From Desmodesmus armatus (taxonomy: Eukaryota; Chlorophyta; Chlorophyceae; Sphaeropleales; Scenedesmaceae): DNA of 64,000 bases. How positions within the stretch are numbered: the stretch's first letter is position 1; each line of letters begins with the position of its first letter. The stretch is from the NCBI GenBank assembly GCA_007449985.2, contig VIIQ02000175.1, positions 1 to 64,000 on the forward strand. The letters are read 5' to 3'. Below, one piece after another: positions 45,543-64,000 of this stretch. Both the position numbers and the translations under genes were made by a program. The notes beneath the pieces are model-generated. The model had not been told where the DNA came from, ran no database searches, and saw only the letters and a list, made by a program, of their open reading frames with translations.

Positions 45543-46024
45543 ACAACAACAGACCCTGCTGGGCGGTGCTCTGTGGGCACTGTAAACTGAGTGCAGCTTC
45601 TGCCAACTGTCCTCCTGTCCAAGTTTGTGAGTATCAAGTGCTTGTTATCTCTCTATGATGCCAAAGAGAGTGATTTCGAGACAAGGAGCACGGCACTGTT
45701 GAAGCCTCAACTTGAATGAGCCCCTCCGGATTTAGTGCAGCTGAACAGCTTCTAAATTCGTCACACGGAAATGATTGTTATACCTGGGCGCACAAAAGTC
45801 TCTTCCGGAGCTTCAGGGGCTACCCGCCTGCTACTGCCGTTACATAACGGCTGTACACAAACAGCGCATCTCCAAGAGGACACAGACCTTCACCGTCCGA
45901 TTCACGTAATGCCAGCTCAACCACAGCAGTGGCTGCACTGCTGCCAACCCGCTCAAACGGCCCTCCTCCCATCAAGCTGCTGCCGCTGCACTCAAACAAG
46001 CTGCTGCTCTGCTGCTGCACAACT
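45543..46024. other. Intergenic region upstream of the CFAP144-like gene
   Basis: About 480 bases that must hold the 3' UTR of CCT6 and the promoter of the CFAP144-like gene, both transcribed leftward. A minus-strand TGTAA at 45840-45844, about 180 bases past the CCT6 stop, is a plausible poly(A) signal. Confidence 0.5.
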
Positions 46025-56921
<10,897 letters not shown>

Positions 56922-57244
56922 GGCTGCTGAGGGCTGTCGGTACGCTTGGGGGGTCTCCCGCTGAAATGATCAGATGGATCCTTCTTGTGATGAAGCGTGC
57001 CTCGAATACAGACAGCAGCAGTCGGCTTCCTTTCCAAAAACAAGTTGATATCTTTGGTGTTGATAAAGATCACTTCTGTTCGCGACCAGTAACAAGCAGC
57101 AGCGGTTTTCCAGACAGGACTTTGCGCAGTTGATGCAGCCAAGGCTTGGGCAAGGGCCACGGTCTTCCCTCTTTGCAGCTTATCAAAGGCCTCCCTCTCA
57201 AACGCCTCTGCCGCCTCACAGCTTCAAACTAGCAACCAGATCAG
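56922..57244. promoter_or_regulatory. Shared divergent promoter region of CCT6 and RanBP1
   Basis: The start codons are head-to-head 323 bases apart, almost the same spacing as the HrpB/glucosidase pair. The sequence is of even composition, without homopolymers. It includes both 5' UTRs. No TATA box is obvious. Confidence 0.6.
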
Positions 57245-59181
57245 ATGGCCGAGCCCGCTGTCGAGAAGCCCACGGAGGAGGTCAAGGTGGGGCCCAACGA
57301 CTGGCGCAATAAGTGTTCAATAGTCAAAGGAAGTTGCTGAGACGTGCATGCGTCTGTGCTGCTGTGTGCAGGCCACACCAGTCTTCGGCTCCACTTTTGC
57401 GACAGGCAGTGGGGGAGGCTTCGCGGGATTCACAGGCGTGACCGCTGCAGCAGGCAGCAGTGATACTCCAGCAGCAGCTGCAGCCGACGGGGAGGAGGGA
57501 GATGATGCAGCCGCTGAGGAGGAGTGCCAGGCAGAGTACAAACCAGTTGTGCAGTTGGAAGAGGTTGAGACCAGCACTGGGGAGGAAGACGAGGAGGCCC
57601 TCACGGAGCTGTGAGTAGCTGCAAAACGCAGCACTGTCTTCAGCAACCGACATACCATGCAGCAGCTCCAGCTGGCAGCCTGCTTGAACCTGGCAGTTGC
57701 TGCTGCCGCTGCTGCTGTTGGCTGGTGTGACTCACATATACCTAAGAGGGGCACTGCTTGAGCAAGCCATGCATCTGCTGTGCTGGCCGTGCTGCTGCTA
57801 CTGTGCATGCTGCAGGAAGTGCAAGCTGTACAGGTATGAAGCAGCCAGCAACGAGTGGAAGGAGCGTGGGCTGGGTGTTGTCAAGCTGCTGAAGCACAAG
57901 GAGAACGGGAAGATCCGGCTACTGATGCGGCAGGAGAAGACACTGAAGATCAGGGCGAACCACATAGGTGCGCACAGGCAGCTGGGGCCGTGTAGTGCTG
58001 TCAGTACTGCTGGTCAGCCTGCCCTAGCTGTACCCAGTAAGTTGCAGTAGATCAGGACAAACCACATAGGTGTGCGGAGGCAGCTGTAGTGCCAGTAGTA
58101 GTGCTGTCAGTGTAGTGCTGTTACTGGTTGCCGTACAGGGCAAACCACATAGGCGCGCGCAGACAGCTGGGGCTATGTAGTGCTGTCAGTGTAGTGCTGT
58201 TACTGGTATCAGTACAGGCTGGCCTAGCTGTACTAAACAGCCCTACTGTAGGCCCTTGAGGGAGAAGCATTCAGGTGCAGCAGTGCAAAATCTGGGAGCA
58301 GCTGGCTGGTTCACCCAGCCTTTGGGGGGAAAGGTTGGTTTTGGACCTTCCTGAAAAACAGCGTCCATCAGGTGCTTGAGGATGGATGCGGGCGGCACAT
58401 ACAGCAGTGGGGTGGCGGTCCAGCGTGCGTTGTCAAGTACAATTTCGACTGAAGTTTCCCTTCCTACGCAGTTGACACCTGTGCACCTCACCCGCTGCTG
58501 TGTGTGCCCCCCCTGTCTGCTGTGCATTCCTTTGCTGCTCTGCAGTGATGCCCACCTCCCACCTGCAGGAGCACACCGGCAGCGACAAGGCCTGGGTGTG
58601 GTCAGCAGTGGACTATGCAGATGGCGAGCACAAGGTTGAGCTGTTCTGCATCCGCTTTGGAACACCAGAGAGTGAGTGCTGCAACAGCAGGCTGCTGCAT
58701 AGGATGTTGGCTGATTGGTGCTTGTTGGCTGGGGTACGGGCAGGACAGCACCCGTAAAAAGGCTGTTGCTGCGCCTGCAGCAGGCTCTTTGGAAAAGCAG
58801 GCTAGGCTCAGATGCACGCGGTGGCTTCTGGTCACTCAACACCGTCGAAGGTGTTTGCTGAGCAGAAGCCATCGCCTGCAGTTGAGCGCAGCCTTTCACC
58901 ATCAAAAAGGCCCAAACATGTTTCGCTTGTGAACCAAACCTCTGTCTCCTGCTGCTGTCTTTGTGGCATCTGCAGAGGCCCAGGAGTTCAAGAAGGGCTT
59001 TGAGGCAGCTGCCGAGTCCAACTCTGCACTCATCAGCAGCACAGCCACTGCGGGCGGTGACGGGACTGCAGAGGCAGCAGACAGCCTGGCAGACGAGCTG
59101 AGCAAGGCAAAGGTCGAGGAGGCGGAGGCAGCACCAGCAGCAGCAGAGGCAGCAGCAGCAGAGGAGAAGGCAGAGGCATGA
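57245..59181 (+). CDS. RANBP1: Ran-binding protein 1 (RanBD domain)
   Basis: Five exons: 57245-57286, 57372-57610, 57816-57967, 58546-58671, 58976-59181. All phases close to 254 aa. The protein binds Ran-GTP and assists RanGAP-driven GTP hydrolysis on the cytoplasmic side of the nuclear pore. The N-terminus includes a Gly/Phe-Gly patch ([16 protein letters not shown]). An acidic run leads into the Ran-binding domain: [65 protein letters not shown] and [11 protein letters not shown]. The WKERG and KAWVW motifs are diagnostic. The tail is Ala/Glu-rich, as in plant homologues. The short N-terminal exon was chosen by phase. Partial copies of the third exon end follow it. Confidence 0.94.
58040..58235 (+). 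repeat. Two end-copies of RanBP1 exon 3
   Basis: IRANHIG with its donor and the first intron bases (GCAGCTG..GTAGTGCTGTCAGT) recurs at about 58040 and 58136 after the real end at 57967. The unit is roughly 90 bases in tandem. Confidence 0.85.
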
Positions 59182-60327
59182 ACAGCAGCAGCGTAAGCAG
59201 CATGCCGAGGGGTTTCGAAGCAGCGTTTTGAAAGCAGCCGGCCGCATTCGTAGGTTGGTGCAGCCAGCAGCAGAAGAAACGGCAGAGGCATGAGCAGCAT
59301 GCCGGGGGTGTTCTTGCAAACAGCACGCTGTAGGGTTTTGATGCGGCGCAAGCAGCATGCTGAGGGGTTTCAATGCGGCCGCGTGCGTAGCTTCTTGCAG
59401 CCAGCAGCGGTGGCAGGGTGGAAGCGGCAAGCAGCACGTTGAGGGTGACATCGGCCAGCACGATGCTGGGGGTCTGTTATACCAGCAGCTTCATGCCACC
59501 TGTGTGGGGCTAATGGTGTGGGAACCCAGGTGGCGGCTGTGTTGTGGGGTGTACTGCAGAGGGCTTTTGTGGAGGGCGTGTTCAGCTGTGTAGGAGGGTG
59601 TGAGTGTGGTAACTGTGATATATGTTCGGCTGTTGTACATTGATGGTGATGGGGCCATAAGATGTCAGGGATGCTGTGGTTTCAGGAACACGATGGGCAG
59701 TGTTACTGGAATGGTGGCATTGGGTGTTGTTTCCAAATGGACCAAGGACAAATGGACCAAGGAGTCATGCAAGGACACATCAGAGTCAGGTCAGAGTCAG
59801 GCAAGCAAACATGGCACATTTGTGCCAATGTGCTTGCACGGCCCTGGCCTGCCTAACACGTCATCAGCAGCAACTTGTGAGTAACTTTGATGCCCAGTCG
59901 CCAGGAAACTGCAAGCCTTTTCTGCTCTCCTCGTAACAGGCGGCGATCTTGACATTAGCCAACACATCAGCATGGTACCAGCAAAGAACTGAAACTGGGC
60001 ACTAGACCAATGCAAGCACAGCCCATCCATCCTGTGACGTCAGGAGGCTCATAGCCGCTGTGGTCGTTACTGATTCCCTTCCCAGCCATCACGGGCTGTT
60101 CACTGCAGCCTAGTCAGCCAACAGTTATCACCGTACGATGTAACCACAACATCCCTTGAAATGGTCCATACACTCTCGATAAACCAGTGGGCAATCCCGT
60201 CGGACAGACAAAACCAACCCCCTGATGGGTGATTATGAACACTCTGCACAGCAGCCGTCCAGGGGACGTCATTCACAGGCTGGCCAGCTGCTCGCTCCCT
60301 CCCTCCCCTGCCACTGCTGTCTGGCTG
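59182..60327. other. Convergent intergenic region RanBP1 / NUP155
   Basis: It holds the 3' UTRs of both genes. At about 59195-59450 there are several diverged tandem pieces of the type GCAAGCAGCATGC..GGGGTTT next to the RanBP1 stop. No other gene is seen. Confidence 0.55.
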
Positions 60328-61095
60328 CTACTGCCGTTGCAAGTCAGCGACGATGCGTGCAAACTCATCCGCCAGTGCGCTTGCCGGCCCTGCCAGCGCC
60401 CCGCTGGTGGCCAGGGCCCGCGCCTCACTGCCGCAGCGCTCCGCCAAATCAGCCAGGGCGGCGGCCTCATTGGCACGACCCAGGAAGGGACCTGGGTAGC
60501 CCATGTCGGGCTGCGTAAGAAGACACAGACAGATGCAAGTGAGGGCAGCACACACCACAGCAGCTTGTGTGAGGGAGCCCATGACTGTGTACTGCGTGAT
60601 TTGTCTGCTCAGGCGAGCCCGACAGAGCAGCGAATATGCTGACACATGCACACAGACTTGGCAGGGGTCTGTGCTGGAGCTGCGCTGAAAGCCCGGGCAG
60701 TCACGGCAAACACAAAAAAAGGCAGCATCAGTTACATGCCTGCACTTCCACAACACAAGGCCGCACCTGAACCACCAACCCGGGCGCCAGCTCCTCCCGC
60801 ACCACGATCCTGCAGTGTGCTGCCAGGCTGGCCAGCAGCCTCAGGCGCAGTGCGTTGCGCGAGGCACCGTCCCCACTGCCACCCAGCACCACGCCCGCAC
60901 CAGGCACTGCGTCCTCCAGCAGAGGCCCACGCTTCGCCAGGAGCTGCTCATAGATACCTGCCGCACCAGCACCAGCAGCGGCAGCAGCAGCAGCGGACAC
61001 AGCAGCAGAGGAACCGCAGATGTATGAGCAGCGTGAAAAAAAGGGTTGCACTGGCCCACGCTTTGCCAGCAGCTGCTCATAGATACCTGCAGTGT

Positions 61096-61142
<47 letters not shown>

Positions 61143-64000
61143 CGCAGCAGAAGCAGAAACATCAGAGGCACGAGCAGCACGGGGTTGGACTGGCCTACGC
61201 TTTGGCAGCAGCTGCTCATAGATGCCTCCAGTGTACACAAGCCACACCCCCAACCAGGCCACCAGCCACAGCGGCACCCTACCTGCCACAACACCAGAGG
61301 TGCTGTCCTTGGCGGTCGCACTGACGCAGCCCCGCAGGCAGCTAACGACGCGCGTGCTGTCGCCCGCAGGCTCGGCACGCTCCGGCCACAGCCCCGCTGC
61401 TACAGCCTCCAGGCGCAGCGTCACATGCAGCAGCGGCAAGCTGCAAGTAGGCGGCACGGCACAAGCGCAGCGCAGCAACACAAGAGCCGCAACATGAGTG
61501 CAGTGGAGTGCAGGGGAGGGAAAGGGAAGGAAGGTGTGTGCAGAAAGGCATATGGTCACAAAAGATGCAACACAGGAGGATGGCGTGGCACAAGCATGTG
61601 CTGTGCGTGTTCCTCGCTGCCTGGAGCTGATGCCAGCTAGCCAGAACCCCAAACATGCCATATCAACACCGTGCAAGCAGCTAGGCTTGCTGACAGCGCA
61701 AATTCTCCCACAAGCTGCCTAGCCACCCACCCAGCGAGCACCAACAACAACACAAGATGTCTCCCACCAATTCTCCCACCTGTTCTCGTTGGGGTAGAAC
61801 TTTGCCCCCAGCTCCTGCGTCCGCTCACAGCACAGCGCCAGCCGCACATCACTGTCCACGCGCCTGTCCGCGCCGACAGCCCCCTCCCACACCTACACAC
61901 ACGTACATGTCCATGCACACCACTATTTGCCTGACCTTGCAAGACTAATGTGGTGCCTAATAGGAAGGCTTGCATGTGACTGGCATGTGTGCTATATGCT
62001 AGCTACACATGCATGCTTCAGGCTTGTACTTGATGACTCCTGTACTGATTTGGCACAGACGTCCATGCCAGCCTCTCACTCTTAGACGTCACAGCACAGT
62101 GACAACCACTCTGAATGATGCAGGACCAACAGACACCATCAAGAAAATTGAGGGCGCACAAAACCCCAACAAAACCCCAGCGCCCACCTGCTTCAGCAGC
62201 AGGTCCCACAGGTTGCGCACATACTCCCCCGGCACTGTGCTGGCGACGTTGCACATCGACAGGCACATGTCCCACTGCGCATACGGCTGCGCGTACGTGT
62301 TGTACAGCGTATCCAAGTCCATGCAGCGGCTGCGCAACGCACGCACATCTGCCGCCATGCGCGCAGGGGTGATGCCCTCAGGGATTGGGATGCTGGCGGC
62401 TGCTTGGGCTGCTGCATCGCTGCCGCCTGTGGTTGCTGCTGCTGCGATGCGGTTGGCAACTGTCACCTGCAGCTGCATGAGGTCCACGCTGGCACGCAGC
62501 TGCTCCACCACGGCCTTCTCACCAGCAGTGCTGGCCTGCAGGGGGAGTGAGGTTGTCAGGGAGGAGCGGGAGAGGGTGGGGAGGCGGTGGTGCTTGCCAA
62601 CTATGCACACTCCTGGGGAAGTCAACGAAAGCTGATGCTCCAGCTGGCCATTCAGCAGCCAGCATAATGAACCATAAGAGTCTTCTTGTGGCTCTTTGGG
62701 GCTCATGCTTGGTCAGCAATGAAGAACGGCACCACCCAACCCCTGCTGCCACACAGTATGCAGTGCACCCACCCATACATGCATGACTGCAACCTGGTCT
62801 GCGTGCACCCGCCCCAGCAGCCTCTTGCCCCCCGTCGACATGCAGCACACGATCATCGTGACGGTCACCCCATGCACCGCACCTGCATCACCGCGTCCTG
62901 GAATGCCTGCAGCCGCTCCTCCAGTGTGACTGAGTCTCCTGCACCCCTACCAACATCCGACACACCGTCGCCACCCCTGCCACTACCCAGCACACCATGG
63001 ACCCCCCCCCCCCCCGTGCTCTGCACACACCGCAAGCACAGCCCCTGCACCATACCTGCATAAGTGCGTCCTGGAATGCCTGTAGCCGCTCCTCCAGTGT
63101 GACAGCGCTGTCGCCGGGGCCACTCAGCCGCATGGCCAGCGCGTTGTACACGCCAGCAGCAGCACTGAACCTGCGTGCATTCATGTGGAGAGCAGCAGCA
63201 GCAGCAGCAGCAGGCACAGCTGGGTCACAAAACAGCCAGCAGCAGGTTTCCTGCAGAAACAGTGACTGGCCAGCGCGTTGTACACGCCGCAGCACTGAAC
63301 CTGCGCGAAATCGTGTGGAGAGCAGCAGCAGGGACAGCTGGGTCATTGAATGAGGAAAGTAACAACATGCGCAAAGGGTGACTGCTGAATGAAGCAGTGG
63401 TGGAAGCCTACAGCCCACACAATCAGTGGTGGAAGCTTGAAGCTTGAAGCCATGTAGCGTGCTAACAAGCAGGGATGATACATGGGACACTGATATTGCG
63501 CAAGGACCACAGGACAAGATCCAGCGGGCACTTTGTGGAACGTGCCATGCATTCAACACAACAGGGAGCAAGTGCCTTCAAATGCCTATACGTTACCTGC
63601 GTTTCTGTGACTGCAGGCGTGCCAGCAGCTCCAGGTGCCTGACTTGGCTGGCCGACAGGGGGCCGATGGGCTGCTCCGCCATCCAGGCCCGTGCCCCTGC
63701 GCTGACACCAGGCTGGCCAGACACGCCACCCTCACGCATCAGGTACATCTCTGCAGGGGGGGGGGGGGCACAAGACAGGGAACGTCGTTGGTTGTGCAAG
63801 GGGAAGGGGTCCCAGGAGGCGCCCTTGTACCAAATTCTTGACCGCATGTGTCCCGCTCGGCACTTTGAGCAACGCCAATGCTAGCCATGCTGATCAGACC
63901 CAGCCTCATCGGCCTCACTGCAGATAGCAGAAGCCATTAGCCATGCCAAGCTGCTGCTGGCTTGACCATGGCAGTGAGCACCCACCTAGGCCTGGTCCGT
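60328..64000 (-). CDS. NUP155: Nucleoporin NUP155, C-terminal part; runs off the right edge
   Basis: Exons visible: 63750-63597, 63170-63056, 62535-62188, 61892-61780, 61440-61283, 60957-60767 and 60510-60328, plus a probable exon end at 63986-64000 whose phase fits. They give about 420 aa in one open frame to a stop. NUP155 is a scaffold nucleoporin of the inner ring of the nuclear pore. Family-like segments of the helical C-terminal domain: FSAAAGVYNALAMRLS with TLEERLQAFQDALMQ, VVEQLRASVDLMQLQVTVAN, DTLYNTYAQPYAQWDMCLSM, YVRNLWDLLLKQ, LPLLHVTLRLEAVAAGLW, GIYEQLLAKRGP and LRLLASLAAHCRIVV. The N-terminal beta-propeller lies outside the window. Introns carry partial exon copies. Confidence 0.88.
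61030..61230 (-). repeat. Two start-copies of a NUP155 exon, with a (CAG)n array
   Basis: GIYEQLLAKRGPVQP and GIYEQLLPKRRPVQP, each with its acceptor, lie at about 61040-61090 and 61185-61232, upstream of the real exon start at 60957. A (CAG)n array at about 61097-61141 separates them. Confidence 0.85.
62880..63310 (-). repeat. Copies of the NUP155 exon at 63170-63056
   Basis: An end-copy (TLEERLQAFQDAVMQ) lies downstream at about 62880-62935. A start-copy (RFSAA..VYNALA type) lies upstream at about 63258-63310. Confidence 0.8.

Noticed and set aside
57317..57808. Minus-strand 163-codon frame opposite RanBP1
   Set aside because: It is the antisense shadow of the RanBP1 second exon and intron, with Ala/Ser-rich composition from the complementary strand.

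Overview
This window is nuclear DNA from a green alga, most likely chlorophycean. Haematococcus or a relative is my guess from style alone. Conserved eukaryotic genes are split by many canonical GT..AG introns. The DNA is full of (CAG)n/(CTG)n runs, (AC)n arrays and long G or C homopolymers. A bacterial-type HrpB helicase with a transit-peptide-like leader and a flagellar protein fit a plastid-bearing, flagellate alga. Exons were assembled by hand: I matched splice phases and compared each joined protein with its family. Genes whose phases close across every exon are called with high confidence.

Layout, left to right. Positions 107-4771 (minus): a conserved one-membrane-span protein, probably plastid, running off the left edge. 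5644-19607 (minus): a 17-exon HrpB-type DExH RNA helicase of 1,071 aa. 19942-34037 (plus): mannosyl-oligosaccharide glucosidase (GH63) in about 13 exons, head-to-head with HrpB. 34389-35674 and 42296-43584 (plus): two members of an unrecognised paralogue family, with a decayed third copy at about 41026-41450. 35.7-41 kb otherwise holds repeats, an element with terminal inverted repeats and weak ORFs. 44490-45542 (minus): a CFAP144/FAM183-like ciliary protein. 46025-56921 (minus): a complete 12-exon CCT6 chaperonin subunit of 532 aa. 57245-59181 (plus): RanBP1, 254 aa, head-to-head with CCT6. 60328-64000 (minus): the C-terminal part of NUP155, running off the right edge.

The genes are mostly unrelated housekeeping functions: plastid RNA metabolism, N-glycan trimming in the ER, cytosolic protein folding, Ran-dependent transport and nuclear pore structure. 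Both divergent pairs share intergenic spaces of about 330 bp.

Two structural features stand out. First, introns of the long genes contain partial tandem copies of the neighbouring exon edge. Copies upstream of an exon carry its acceptor side, and copies downstream carry its donor side. Second, the same introns tend to have G-runs just after the donor and C-runs just before the acceptor, so the two intron ends are complementary. Short-intron genes (the paralogue family, CFAP144) lack both. There are also several long hairpins and candidate non-autonomous transposons in introns. Single-base frame breaks are confined to the glucosidase and the leftmost gene.
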